A stretch of DNA of 64,000 nt from Escherichia sp. ESNIH1 (lineage in GTDB: Bacteria; Pseudomonadota; Gammaproteobacteria; Enterobacterales; Enterobacteriaceae). The notes below the pieces were generated by a model. The model was not told the origin of the DNA. It saw nothing but the letters and a program-made list of their open reading frames with translations, and did no database searches. Both the position numbers and the translations under genes were made by a program. Where the stretch lies: assembly GCA_002918705.1 (NCBI GenBank), contig PQKR01000005.1:62001-126000 (forward strand), given 5' to 3'. Position 1 is the first letter of the stretch; each line of letters opens with the position of its first letter. Shown here in pieces: positions 42,741 through 51,618 of this stretch.

Positions 42741-43841
42741 TTATTTAGCGTCGGTGGCTGTACCGTTGGCATGCCAGGTAAACACGCCGAACTCGAAGCC
42801 TTTCAGGTCGCCCTTCTCATCCCATGACAGCGGCCCCATTACGGTTTCCACGGAGTTGCCTTTCAGCCAGGTCGCGATTTCCGCCGGATCGTCGGACTGG
42901 TTCAGGCCTGCCTGCAGCGACTGCAGCGCGGCATAGGTGGTCCACACGAACGCGCCGCTCGGATCCTGCTTCTTGGCCTTGATCGCATCTACAATCGGTT
43001 TGTTCGCTGGAACCTGATCGTAGTTCTTCGGCTTGGTCACCAGCATGCCTTCTGCGGATTCACCCGCGATGTTAGAGAGCGATACGTTCGCTACCCCTTC
43101 CGGGCCCATAAACTGGGTTTTCAGGCCAGCAGCGCGGGCCTGGCGCAGGATCTGGCCCATCTCCGGGTGATAACCGCCGTAGTAAACAAAATCAATGTTC
43201 TCTTTCTTCAGGCGTGCCACCAGCGTGGAGAAGTCTTTCTCACCGGCGGTGATACCGTCAAAGAACACCACGTTCGCGTTGCCTTTCTTCAGATTATCCT
43301 GCACGGCGCGGGCCAGGCCCTCACCGTACTGCTGTTTGTCGTGAACAATGGCGATACGCTGCGGTTTCACCTTCTCCAGAATATATTTCGCAGCGGTCGG
43401 GCCCTGGTCAGAGTCAAGTCCGGTGGTGCGCAGTACCAGCTTGTAACCACGCGCGGTCAGCTCCGGTGCGGTTGCCGCTGGGGTGATCATCAGAATGCCT
43501 TCGTCTTCATAGATATCAGAAGCCGGCTGCGTGGAGGAGGAGCAAAGGTGGCCGATAACATATTTAATGCCGTCGTTAATCACTTTGTTCGCCACCGCAA
43601 CGGCCTGTTTCGGGTCGCAGGCATCATCGTATTTTACAATTTGCAGTTTTTCGCCTTTGATACCACCCTTCGCATTAATGTCTGCAACGGCCTGTTCCGC
43701 ACCGGTAAACTCCTGATCGCCATACTGCGCAACCGGACCGGACATCGCGCCCACCACGGCCACTTTAATGTCTGCCTGAGCCATAGTACTGAATGCCAGC
43801 GCGATACATCCTGCCAGTAACGCTTTACCCTTCATTTTCAT
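42741..43841 (-). CDS. livJ: Leu/Ile/Val-binding periplasmic protein LivJ
   Basis: LivJ is the LIV-I binding protein that delivers leucine, isoleucine and valine to LivHMGF. The precursor is 366 residues from ATG 43841 ([19 protein letters not shown]), with a signal peptide ending at MAQA. An ATG at 43856 is in frame but lies where GGGGA acts as ribosome-binding site. The mature protein has [39 protein letters not shown] and the intact [19 protein letters not shown]. Because livK is frameshifted, this is the only complete Liv binding protein in the window. Confidence 0.97.
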   Translation of the reverse strand: MKMKGKALLAGCIALAFSTMAQADIKVAVVGAMSGPVAQYGDQEFTGAEQAVADINAKGGIKGEKLQIVKYDDACDPKQAVAVANKVINDGIKYVIGHLCSSSTQPASDIYEDEGILMITPAATAPELTARGYKLVLRTTGLDSDQGPTAAKYILEKVKPQRIAIVHDKQQYGEGLARAVQDNLKKGNANVVFFDGITAGEKDFSTLVARLKKENIDFVYYGGYHPEMGQILRQARAAGLKTQFMGPEGVANVSLSNIAGESAEGMLVTKPKNYDQVPANKPIVDAIKAKKQDPSGAFVWTTYAALQSLQAGLNQSDDPAEIATWLKGNSVETVMGPLSWDEKGDLKGFEFGVFTWHANGTATDAK

Positions 43842-44006
43842 CCTGAGATTCCCCATTGTTCTGGTTGTAACGTTTGTTGTGATGTTGTTTTATGGCGCTT
43901 TATTTCATATATGCGTCTGCTGTGCGCGCCTTTTCAGCACACTCTGCTAAAACATACCCCATTTTTATCTTTTGGGAATAGCTATTTTGAAATGTTAATC
44001 GTGTAT

Positions 44007-44032
44007 GCCCGGCAGTCGTATGCTACCGGGCG
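44007..44032. repeat. REP-like palindrome before the aminotransferase 3' end
   Basis: GCCCGGCAGTCG and GCTACCGGGC form a short REP-like palindrome in the gap between livJ and the aminotransferase gene. Confidence 0.6.
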
Positions 44033-44037
44033 GGGGA

Positions 44038-45303
44038 TCACTGCGTTAGCGAGCGAGAGAGGATATCCAGTGCACGGCGGAACTGCGCATCGGGAATGGT
44101 GAGCGGATAGAGGAAACGGATGACGTTGCCGTAAACGCCGCAGCTGAGCAGCAGCAGACCCGCCTCCAGCGCGTGGGCCAGTACCTTCTGGGTAAAGGCT
44201 GGCGACGGCTCGCCGGTTTGCGGATCGATAAACTCGACGGCGACCATCGAACCCAGAGCACGCACGTCAGCGATATACGGGCAGTTAGCCCTGGCGTTGT
44301 TCAGCTCCGCGACCAGCGCCTCCCCGAGCATGCGGGAGCGATCGCAAAGCTGCTCCTCTTCAATAACCTCCAGCACCGCCAGCGCCGAGGCGATCGCCAG
44401 CGGATTACCGGCGTAGGTGCCGCCCAGCCCGCCCGGTGCAGGAGCATCCATCACCTCGGCACGACCGGAGACCGCCGACAGCGGCATACCACCCGCGAGG
44501 CTCTTCGCCATTGTGATCAGATCCGGCTTGACGCTGTAGTGCTCCATCGCAAAAAGCTTGCCGGTGCGGGCATAGCCGCTCTGAACCTCGTCAGCGATAA
44601 GCAGGATACCGTGCTGGTCGCACAGCTTACGTACGCCCTGCATAAAATCGTCGGGAGCGATGACGAAGCCACCCTCGCCCTGCACCGGCTCCAGCAGAAT
44701 AGCCGCCACCTGATCCGGGGCGATATCGGCTTTAAAGAGGCGATCCAGACTCTTCAGCGCATCCTGGGTTGAGACGTCGTGCACCGCATTCGGGTACTGA
44801 GCATGAAAGATCGAACCGGGGAAAGGGCCAAAGCCGATTTTGTAGGGGGCGACTTTACCGGTCAGCGCCATTGTCATTGAGGTCCGGCCATGAAAGCCGC
44901 CGCCAAAGGCGATAACGCCGGGGCGTTTGGTGTAGGCGCGGGCGATTTTGATCGCGTTCTCTACCGCTTCAGCACCGGTAGAGAAAAAGGCGGTTTTTGC
45001 TGGCCCCTCGACCGGCACGCGGGCGTTGATCTTCTCTGCCAGCGTGACGTAGCTCTCATAGGGCACAACCTGATAGGCCGTATGGGTAAAGGCCTGAAGC
45101 TGCTTCTCTATTGCCGCCACGACATTCGGGTGGCGATGGCCAGTATTCAGCACCGCGATCCCCGCGGCGAAGTCAATTACTTCGTTGCCCTCTGTATCCC
45201 ACAGCGTGGCGTTTTCTGCTCTCTCGGCGAAGAAGTTACACATGACGCCGATGCCGCGCGGCGTTGCCTGTAAACGCCGTTCGTTTAGTTCGTTATTTTT
45301 CAC
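44038..45303 (-). CDS. Class III aminotransferase, PuuE/GabT-like (GTG start)
   Basis: The 421-residue protein is a PLP-dependent omega-aminotransferase. It resembles E. coli PuuE (4-aminobutyrate transaminase of the putrescine pathway) more than GabT, sharing NTGHRHPNVVAAIEKQL, HTAYQVVPYESYVTLAEKIN and GGFHGRTSMTMALTGKVAPY. Asp238 in LIADEVQSG and the PLP lysine 267 in MAKSLAGG are present. The start is GTG, behind GGGGGACAGG. It sits alone between livJ and rpoH, where E. coli K-12 has no gene, and no other putrescine or GABA genes are near. Conversion of 4-aminobutyrate to succinate semialdehyde is the best guess; other omega-amino acids are possible. Confidence 0.88.
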   Translation of the reverse strand: MKNNELNERRLQATPRGIGVMCNFFAERAENATLWDTEGNEVIDFAAGIAVLNTGHRHPNVVAAIEKQLQAFTHTAYQVVPYESYVTLAEKINARVPVEGPAKTAFFSTGAEAVENAIKIARAYTKRPGVIAFGGGFHGRTSMTMALTGKVAPYKIGFGPFPGSIFHAQYPNAVHDVSTQDALKSLDRLFKADIAPDQVAAILLEPVQGEGGFVIAPDDFMQGVRKLCDQHGILLIADEVQSGYARTGKLFAMEHYSVKPDLITMAKSLAGGMPLSAVSGRAEVMDAPAPGGLGGTYAGNPLAIASALAVLEVIEEEQLCDRSRMLGEALVAELNNARANCPYIADVRALGSMVAVEFIDPQTGEPSPAFTQKVLAHALEAGLLLLSCGVYGNVIRFLYPLTIPDAQFRRALDILSRSLTQ

Positions 45304-45382
45304 CCTGTCCCCCTGAGAAATACCTATGCGTAGCGCATCTGTAAGTGTTTGCCAGAGGCTAAAAATTCGCCAGAGCGGGCGC

Positions 45383-45417
45383 TAAAAAAACAAAACCCCC
45401 GGACTTTCATCCAGGGG
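45383..45417 (-). terminator. Intrinsic terminator of rpoH
   Basis: On the minus strand CCCCTGGA, loop TGAAAG and TCCGGGG form an 8-bp stem (one G-U pair), followed by TTTTGTTTTTTT. It begins 25 bases past the rpoH stop and separates rpoH from the aminotransferase gene. Confidence 0.9.
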
Positions 45418-45441
45418 TATAAGCAGACTGCTTCGCAGAAA

Positions 45442-46296
45442 TTACGCTTCGATCGCCGCGCGCAGCTTTTTCATCGCGTTCTTTTCCAGCTGACGCACGC
45501 GCTCGGCGGAGACGCCGTACTGGTCGGCCAGCTCCTGCAGCGTGGACTTGTTATCTTCGTCCAGCCAGCGGGCGCGGATAATCGCCTGGCTACGCTCGTC
45601 GAGACCCTGCATCGCATCGGTCAGGCGATTTGCCGCCTGCTCTTCCCAGTTGTCGTCTTCAATGCCGTCGGCAAAGTTGGACGATTTATCCTGAAGGTAG
45701 AGCACCGGCGCCATCGGCTGGCTGTCGGATTCGTCGTCGGAGGACATATCGAAAGTCATGTCCTGCGCGGCCATGCGGGACTCCATCTCGCGCACGTCTT
45801 TGCTGGAGACGCCCAGCTCGCGTGCAACCATTTCGACTTCGTCCTGGTTAAACCAGCCCAGACGCTGCTTGGTTTTACGCAGGTTAAAGAACAGCTTACG
45901 CTGCGCTTTCGTGGTGGCGACCTTCACGATACGCCAGTTACGCAGCACGTATTCATGAATTTCGGCTTTGATCCAGTGCACCGCGAACGAGACCAGGCGC
46001 ACACCCACTTCTGGGTTAAAACGGCGCACGGCCTTCATCAGACCGATGTTACCTTCCTGGATCAGGTCCGCCTGCGGCAGGCCATAGCCCGAGTAGTTAC
46101 GAGCAATATGAACAACAAAGCGCAGGTGAGACAGGATCAGCGTTTTAGCTGCTTCCAGATCGCCCTGGTAATGCAGCTTTTCAGCCAGCGCCCGCTCTTC
46201 ATCAGCCGTTAACATCGGCCAAGCGTTAGCAGCCCGGATGTAAGACTCCAGGTTACCAACAGGGGCTAAAGCTAAAGTTTGCATTTCTTTGGTCAT
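45442..46296 (-). CDS. rpoH: RNA polymerase sigma-32 factor
   Basis: RpoH directs transcription of heat-shock genes. The 284-residue protein has sigma region 2 with [18 protein letters not shown] and [19 protein letters not shown], the RpoH-specific box QRKLFFNLR at residues 132-140, and a region 4 helix-turn-helix ([20 protein letters not shown]) near the C-terminus. Start [15 protein letters not shown] is the family start. Its control region, 46297-46577, contains a sigma-E type promoter and DnaA boxes. In E. coli the early coding mRNA folds as a thermosensor; that was not tested here. Confidence 0.98.
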   Translation of the reverse strand: MTKEMQTLALAPVGNLESYIRAANAWPMLTADEERALAEKLHYQGDLEAAKTLILSHLRFVVHIARNYSGYGLPQADLIQEGNIGLMKAVRRFNPEVGVRLVSFAVHWIKAEIHEYVLRNWRIVKVATTKAQRKLFFNLRKTKQRLGWFNQDEVEMVARELGVSSKDVREMESRMAAQDMTFDMSSDDESDSQPMAPVLYLQDKSSNFADGIEDDNWEEQAANRLTDAMQGLDERSQAIIRARWLDEDNKSTLQELADQYGVSAERVRQLEKNAMKKLRAAIEA

Positions 46297-46415
46297 TCAA
46301 ATCCTCTCAATGAACTTCTTACTGGCGGCGGTCTGTTCCTTCCATCTCGTCAAGAGAAAAGAGGCAACAAACATGCCAGCGATTGTGAGCAACGAGAATA
46401 TCATCCACATTTTTA

Positions 46416-46443
46416 TCAGACAGTGATTTTATCCACAAGTTCA
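46416..46443 (-). promoter_or_regulatory. Sigma-E promoter of rpoH overlapping a DnaA box
   Basis: On the minus strand GAACTT (plus-strand 46438-46443) and TCTGA (46416-46420) are 17 bases apart, matching the known sigma-E dependent rpoH P3 promoter. A perfect DnaA box TTATCCACA lies in the spacer at 46429-46437, and a near match TCATCCACA follows at 46401-46409. DnaA repression of E. coli rpoH at this place has been reported. Confidence 0.82.
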
Positions 46444-46524
46444 ATGCCGTCGTGTGAATAGATTACGCACAAATTGTGACACAACGTTGATAAAAATAGA
46501 CGCAGGGGAGAAGAGATAACAGGG

Positions 46525-46562
46525 ACTCTTTCCCTGCAAGACATCAGGTGCAGGAAAAGAGT
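46525..46562 (-). other. Long hairpin between ftsX and the rpoH promoters
   Basis: ACTCTTTCCCTGCA at 46525-46538 and TGCAGGAAAAGAGT at 46549-46562 form a 14-bp stem with one G-U type mismatch around a 10-base loop. It starts 15 bases past the ftsX stop. A T-run is lacking, so it may protect the ftsYEX message or give partial termination. Confidence 0.65.
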
Positions 46563-46577
46563 ATATCAAAAAATTGC

Positions 46578-47633
46578 TTAGTCAGGCGTAAAGTGACGTA
46601 AATGTTGTACCGTTGCCAGCCAGGCGGCCAGCCAGCCGATCATCGAGCAGACCAGCAGCAGCAGCAGGCACTCATCGAACGACAGGCCGTCGAGGTTAAA
46701 TTGGGTGCCAAACACCTTTGCCACATCGGTGACGGCGGAGGAGAGCCGCATCACCAGTACCTCGGACAGGATCAGCGACATCAACGCCCCGCTAAAGCCC
46801 AGCAGCGCGCCGCCGTAGAGGAACGGACGGAGGATAAAACCGTCAGTCGCGCCAATCAGCTTCTGCACGTTGATGGTGTCGCGGCGCGAGAAGATGCTCA
46901 GACGCACGCTGTTGCCGATCACCAGGAAGACGGCGGCCACCATCAGAACGCCGATCATCGCCGATACCCGACCTACCAGTCCGGTCAGCGCCGTCAGGCG
47001 GGCAAACCAGCTGTCATCCATGCGTACCTCATCGATGCCGTTGATACGGGTAATACGATCCCGCAGGGTATTCAACGCCTCGGTGCTCTGAAAATCGAGC
47101 TTGGGTACCACTACCGCAACGGCTGGAAGCGGGTTCTCTTCCAGCATATCCAGCGCGCCGCCAAAACCAGACCAGTTACGGAACTCGCCGAGGGCATCCT
47201 CGCGGGAGAGATAGTTGACCTTCTCAACCCCCTGCTCCGACTGCAGCTGGCCCACTACCTGCTGGGCGGCGTTATCATCCAGCGCCTTATCGAAGTAGAC
47301 GGTGATCTGCGGCGACGGATAGTACTGGGTCGCCGCCTGGTTGACGTTTTTATAGACCATATAGCAGACGCTAGGCAGCGTGAGGGAGATGGCAATCACC
47401 ATTACCGTCAGGAAGGTCGCCAGCGGCTTGCTTTTAAGATCCTGCAGCGCGCCGCTAAAGGCATAGCGCATCTGCTCATTAAAGACGTTGGTCTTGCGCG
47501 AGCCGGGCTTGGGTGGCGTCTTGCTGCGTCCTGAAGGCGGACGGCTGCCGCCTGCACCTGCGCCAGGCTTACGAAAGCGATCGAATCTGCCGCCAAACTG
47601 GCGGATTTGATTTACTGCGTCGCGTTTATTCAC
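46578..47633 (-). CDS. ftsX: Cell division ABC transporter-like permease FtsX
   Basis: FtsX is the membrane part of the FtsEX complex, which at the division septum recruits and activates amidase regulators such as EnvC. The 351-residue protein has a basic, proline-rich cytoplasmic N-terminus ([20 protein letters not shown]), a first membrane helix around [19 protein letters not shown], a large periplasmic domain (about 95-220), and three C-terminal helices. Its start overlaps the ftsE stop by eight bases. It is last in ftsYEX. Confidence 0.97.
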   Translation of the reverse strand: MNKRDAVNQIRQFGGRFDRFRKPGAGAGGSRPPSGRSKTPPKPGSRKTNVFNEQMRYAFSGALQDLKSKPLATFLTVMVIAISLTLPSVCYMVYKNVNQAATQYYPSPQITVYFDKALDDNAAQQVVGQLQSEQGVEKVNYLSREDALGEFRNWSGFGGALDMLEENPLPAVAVVVPKLDFQSTEALNTLRDRITRINGIDEVRMDDSWFARLTALTGLVGRVSAMIGVLMVAAVFLVIGNSVRLSIFSRRDTINVQKLIGATDGFILRPFLYGGALLGFSGALMSLILSEVLVMRLSSAVTDVAKVFGTQFNLDGLSFDECLLLLLVCSMIGWLAAWLATVQHLRHFTPD

Positions 47634-48294
47634 CCGTCAGGCCTCCATGCATATGGCCGTCGCTCAGGCTCAGCGTTCGATATGAGCGACGGGAAATCAG
47701 TCCGATGTCGTGCGTCGCCATCAGAACGGTAACCCCGACACGGTTGAACTCCTCGAACAGGCGCAGGATGCCTTCCGAAAGCGCCTCATCAAGGTTACCG
47801 GTCGGTTCGTCCGCCAGCAGCACCGCAGGCTTGTTGACCACGGCGCGGGCGATGCCCACGCGCTGCTGCTCACCACCGGAGAGTTGGATCGGGAAATTTT
47901 TCGCTTTGTCCAGCAGCCCGACCTTATCCAGGGCCGCAGAGACGCGGCGGCGAATATCTTCGCCGCTGGCGCCGGCAATAATCAGCGGGATAGCCACATT
48001 GTCGTAAACCGTTCGGTCCATCAACAGATGGTGATCCTGGAAAATCATGCCGATCTGCCGACGCAGAAACGGCACTTCGCGGTTCTTCAGGCGGCTAATG
48101 TCATGACCGCTGAAGAAGATTTTCCCGGCGCTTGGCCGCTCAATACCACAGATCAGCTTGAGCAGCGTACTTTTCCCTGCGCCAGAGTGGCCGGTCAGAA
48201 ATGCCATCTCGCCCGGCTGCAGGTGGAAAGTCACCCCCTGCAGCGCTTGTCTCCCACCGAGATAGGCCTTGCTGACGTGTTCAAAGCGAATCAT
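47626..48294 (-). CDS. ftsE: Cell division ATP-binding protein FtsE
   Basis: FtsE is the ATPase of the FtsEX divisome complex and also binds FtsZ. The 222-residue protein has Walker [10 protein letters not shown] at 35-43, Q-loop IFQDHHLL, signature [14 protein letters not shown] from 138, and Walker [13 protein letters not shown]. It begins two bases after the ftsY stop. Confidence 0.98.
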   Translation of the reverse strand: MIRFEHVSKAYLGGRQALQGVTFHLQPGEMAFLTGHSGAGKSTLLKLICGIERPSAGKIFFSGHDISRLKNREVPFLRRQIGMIFQDHHLLMDRTVYDNVAIPLIIAGASGEDIRRRVSAALDKVGLLDKAKNFPIQLSGGEQQRVGIARAVVNKPAVLLADEPTGNLDEALSEGILRLFEEFNRVGVTVLMATHDIGLISRRSYRTLSLSDGHMHGGLTGE

Positions 48295-48296
48295 TG

Positions 48297-49757
48297 TTAA
48301 TCCTCTCGGGCAAAAAGTGCCTCTATAAAATCGCCCGCATTAAACGGACGCAAGTCCTCTATACGCTCGCCAGTCCCGATATACCGAATAGGGATCCCGA
48401 ACTGGTCGGCGACGGAGAAGATCACCCCACCCTTCGCCGTACCATCCAGCTTGGTCAGGGTGATCCCCGTCAGGCCTACCGCCTCGTTAAACAGGCGGGT
48501 CTGGCTTACTGCATTCTGCCCGGTGCTGGCGTCAATAGTCAGCATCACTTCGTGCGGCGCATCAACGTCCAGCTTTTTCATCACGCGGACGATCTTTTTC
48601 AGCTCTTCCATCAAATGCGCTTTATTCTGCAAGCGTCCGGCAGTATCGGCGATCAGCACGTCAATGCCACGTGATTTCGCCGCCTGGATAGCGTCGAAGA
48701 TAACCGAGGCGGAGTCCGCACCGGTGTGCTGGGCAATAACCGGAATGTTGTTGCGCTGGCCCCACACCTGGAGCTGCTCAACCGCCGCCGCACGGAAAGT
48801 ATCCCCCGCGGCCAGCATCACCGATTTCCCCTGCTGTTCAAACTGACGTGCCAGCTTGCCGATGGTCGTGGTTTTCCCCACGCCGTTGACGCCCACCATC
48901 AGAATAACAAACGGCGTTTTGCCTTCAATATTAAGCGGCGCGTCAACTTTTGCGAGAATATCGCCCATCTCTGCCTTCAGCAGGCCGTAGAGCGCTTCGG
49001 CATCGTGCAGCTGTTTGCGGCTAGCGCTCTCGGTCAGCGTGGCGATGATTTTACGCGTCGTCTCAACGCCAACATCCGCTACCAGCAGCTGCTCTTCCAG
49101 CTCCTCGAACAGATCATCATCGATTTTTTTGCCGCGGAAAAGAGTGATAAATCCGGAACCGAGATTCTCTTTCGTTTTCAGCAGGCTGCGTTTCAGGCGT
49201 GCAAAGAAACCCTCTTTGGTCGGCTTCTCCTGCTCCAGAGGAGCAACCTCAACAGGCTCCTCCTCAAGGGCGATCTCCTCCTCCGCAGGCGCAGAGAGCG
49301 CGGCGGCCTCCAGCTCCTCGTCGGTGAGTTCACGCTCATCGTCTTCGGTTAACCACTCCTCTGCCTCCGGCTCGACCGGTACAACCTCTTCCGCCTGCGG
49401 CAGCGCTTCCGGTTCAATGTACACCGGCGGCTGAGCATGTAGAGGTGCCGCTGGCTCCTCTTGAATTTCTTCTGGAACCTCTTCCGCAACGGTCTCCTGA
49501 ACCTCTTCCCGGGCGACCACCTGCTCTGTCACCTCGACGACGTCGGCAGCAAAGGCTTCCGATTCGGCTTCGCTATGCGGGGCATGCTCCGCTTTCGCCT
49601 CGGCTTCTTTTTCTGTTTCAGTTACCGCCGCCGCCTGCTGCTGGATCTGCTCTTCCGGCTGCTGTTCAACCTGCTGCTCTGGCTCTGCCTGCTGCGGCTC
49701 CTCTTTTGGGCCTAAGCCCAGCCAGGAGAGGAAACCCCGTTTTTTCTCTTTTGCCAT
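48297..49757 (-). CDS. ftsY: Signal recognition particle receptor FtsY
   Basis: FtsY is the SRP-receptor GTPase that brings ribosomes making membrane proteins to the translocon. The 486-residue protein has an N-terminal membrane-binding A domain of about 195 residues that is very rich in Glu, Gln and Ala, then the NG domain. The P-loop is GVNGVGKTT (289-297), DTAGR is at 371-375, and the guanine-specificity TKLDGTAKGG begins at 435. The amphipathic helix FFARLKRSLLKTKENLGSGF that opens the NG part is intact. It is first in ftsYEX and divergent from rsmD. Confidence 0.97.
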   Translation of the reverse strand: MAKEKKRGFLSWLGLGPKEEPQQAEPEQQVEQQPEEQIQQQAAAVTETEKEAEAKAEHAPHSEAESEAFAADVVEVTEQVVAREEVQETVAEEVPEEIQEEPAAPLHAQPPVYIEPEALPQAEEVVPVEPEAEEWLTEDDERELTDEELEAAALSAPAEEEIALEEEPVEVAPLEQEKPTKEGFFARLKRSLLKTKENLGSGFITLFRGKKIDDDLFEELEEQLLVADVGVETTRKIIATLTESASRKQLHDAEALYGLLKAEMGDILAKVDAPLNIEGKTPFVILMVGVNGVGKTTTIGKLARQFEQQGKSVMLAAGDTFRAAAVEQLQVWGQRNNIPVIAQHTGADSASVIFDAIQAAKSRGIDVLIADTAGRLQNKAHLMEELKKIVRVMKKLDVDAPHEVMLTIDASTGQNAVSQTRLFNEAVGLTGITLTKLDGTAKGGVIFSVADQFGIPIRYIGTGERIEDLRPFNAGDFIEALFARED

Positions 49758-49959
49758 TTGCGACTACACTCCTCGCGGTTAATTCATGGCACAGCCCGTA
49801 TTGTCCTAAACCTAGTCGCAAACAGGGACTGAAAAATGTGTAAGTAATTCGTTAGTCTAACACTTTCCTGATTCTACAGCACCGCCTGCGGATTAAGGTT
49901 TCGTCTGGCGTCGCCCGCCGCTAAAATGGCGGCCTAAAATTGTGACCAGAGCCAGTATT

Positions 49960-50544
49960 ATGAAAAAACCTAACCGAGCCGTCAGCGGCCAGATACGCAT
50001 TATTGGCGGCCAGTGGCGCGGCCGGAAACTGCCGGTGCCTGACAGCCCGGGTCTGCGGCCGACGACGGATCGCGTCAGAGAGACCCTGTTTAACTGGCTG
50101 GCACCCTCAATGGTAGACGCACGCTGCCTCGACTGCTTCGCCGGCAGCGGCGCGTTGGGCCTGGAGGCGCTGTCGCGCTACGCGGCGTCTGCAACGCTGA
50201 TAGAGATGGAGCGCGGCGTAGCCCGCCAGCTGCAACAGAACCTGACGACGTTGAACGCCACCCAGGGCAAGGTTGTTAACGACAACACCCTCACGTTCCT
50301 TACCCAGAGCGGGACCCCGCATGATATTGTTTTTGTCGATCCGCCGTTTCGTAAAGGCCTGCTCGATGAGACACTGCGGCTACTGGAAAATAACGGCTGG
50401 CTGGCAGATGACGCGCTAATCTATGTAGAGAGCGAAGTGGAAAACGGGCTGCCGCCCGTGCCGACGCACTGGGATCTGCACCGTGAAAAGATAGCCGGTC
50501 AGGTTGCCTACCGCCTCTATCACCGACACATACAAGGAGCGTAA
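49960..50544 (+). CDS. rsmD: 16S rRNA (guanine-966-N2)-methyltransferase
   Basis: RsmD methylates G966 of 16S rRNA in the assembled small subunit using S-adenosylmethionine. The 194-residue protein starts MKKPNRAVSGQIRIIGGQWR; an in-frame GTG at 49942 is less likely. SAM-binding LDCFAGSGALGLEALSR and the catalytic VFVDPPFRKGLL motif are present. It is divergent from ftsY and is followed after one base by yhhL. The C-terminus is about four residues shorter than in E. coli. Confidence 0.96.
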   Translation: MKKPNRAVSGQIRIIGGQWRGRKLPVPDSPGLRPTTDRVRETLFNWLAPSMVDARCLDCFAGSGALGLEALSRYAASATLIEMERGVARQLQQNLTTLNATQGKVVNDNTLTFLTQSGTPHDIVFVDPPFRKGLLDETLRLLENNGWLADDALIYVESEVENGLPPVPTHWDLHREKIAGQVAYRLYHRHIQGA

Positions 50545-50545
50545 C

Positions 50546-50815
50546 ATGCTGATTAACTTGGGTCGCCTCATGATGCTGTGCGTCTGGGCCTTTCTGATCC
50601 TCAACCTGGTTCACCCCTTCCCGCGTCCGCTGAATATCTTCGTCAACGTGGCGCTGGTTTTCACCGCCTTTATGCATGCCTTGCAGATGGTGATGATGAA
50701 AACCGCTCTGCCAAAAGACGGCCCGCAGATGACCGCCGCCGAGCAGTGGCGCATCTTTCTGTTCGGTGTCTTTGAGCTACTGGTGTGGCAGAAGAGACTT
50801 AAGCAGAAGAAGTAA
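50546..50815 (+). CDS. yhhL: DUF1145 membrane protein YhhL
   Basis: YhhL is a small inner-membrane protein of unknown function. The 89-residue product starts MLINLGRLMMLCVWAFLILN at ATG 50546, behind AAGGAG, and has two to three hydrophobic segments followed by a basic tail (WQKRLKQKK). It is one base after rsmD and probably co-transcribed. In E. coli the next gene is yhhM, which is missing here. Confidence 0.92.
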   Translation: MLINLGRLMMLCVWAFLILNLVHPFPRPLNIFVNVALVFTAFMHALQMVMMKTALPKDGPQMTAAEQWRIFLFGVFELLVWQKRLKQKK

Positions 50816-50918
50816 TCGCACGGGCCAGCGTTGTCATCTGCCCGCAACGGCCACTACACTGAATAGCAAGGGTGTGGGCGTGACGTCCACGAGACAGTAA
50901 CGAATTCAAGGAATTAAG

Positions 50919-51545
50919 ATGCTTTGGTCGTTTATCGCCGTATGTTTTTCCGCCTGGCTCTACGTGGACGCGTCCTATCGCGGGCCCGCCTGGCAACGCT
51001 GGGTCTTTAAACCCGTTACGCTGCTGCTGCTGTTGCTGCTGGCGTGGCAAGCGCCGATGTTCAACGCCGTCAGCTATCTGGTGCTGGCCGGTCTCTGTGC
51101 GACCCTGGTGGGTGATGCGCTAACCCTGCTGCCGCGTCAGCAGCTGCTCTACGCCATCGGGGCGTTCTTCCTCGCGCATCTGCTCTACACCATCTATTTT
51201 GCCAGCCAGATGACGCTCAGCTTCTTCTGGCCGCTGCCGCTGGCGCTGCTGGTCATTGGCGTTCTGCTGATTGCCACCATCTGGACACGGCTTGAGGAGC
51301 TGCGCTGGCCCATCTGCACCTTCATCGCTATGACGCTGGTGATGGTCTGGCTGGCCGGTGAGCTATGGTTCTTCCGTCCCACCAGCCCGGCGCTGTCGGC
51401 ATTTGTCGGTGCCGCCCTGCTGCTGTTGAGCAATATTGTCTGGCTGGGCAGCCACTACCGCCGCCGCTTCAAGGCAGATAGCGCTATTGTGAGCGCCTGC
51501 TATTTTGCCGGGCACTTCCTGATTGTTCGCTCCCTCTACATTTAA
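50919..51545 (+). CDS. yhhN: YhhN-family (TMEM86-like) membrane protein
   Basis: The 208-residue protein has about eight membrane spans and belongs to the YhhN/TMEM86 family, whose animal member TMEM86B is a lysoplasmalogenase; the bacterial role is not established. Family stretches are [20 protein letters not shown] and [20 protein letters not shown], which carry the conserved aspartate and serine/asparagine residues. ATG 50919 follows AAGGA. It lies 103 bases after yhhL. Confidence 0.93.
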   Translation: MLWSFIAVCFSAWLYVDASYRGPAWQRWVFKPVTLLLLLLLAWQAPMFNAVSYLVLAGLCATLVGDALTLLPRQQLLYAIGAFFLAHLLYTIYFASQMTLSFFWPLPLALLVIGVLLIATIWTRLEELRWPICTFIAMTLVMVWLAGELWFFRPTSPALSAFVGAALLLLSNIVWLGSHYRRRFKADSAIVSACYFAGHFLIVRSLYI

Positions 51546-51548
51546 CGC

Positions 51549-51580
51549 TTGACTCTGGAGTCGACTCCAGAGTGTATCCT
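51549..51580 (+). promoter_or_regulatory. zntA promoter with ZntR operator
   Basis: TTGACT (-35, 51549-51554) and TATCCT (-10, 51575-51580) are separated by 20 bases, the long spacer typical of MerR-family activation. A perfect 22-bp palindrome at 51552-51573 (arms ACTCTGGAGTC and GACTCCAGAGT) fills it. This matches the known ZntR-controlled zntA promoter, so induction by zinc, cadmium or lead is expected. zntR itself is not in the window. Confidence 0.92.
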
Positions 51581-51618
51581 CCGGTTAATGAGAAAATTAT
51601 CATTGACCGGAGGCCGTT

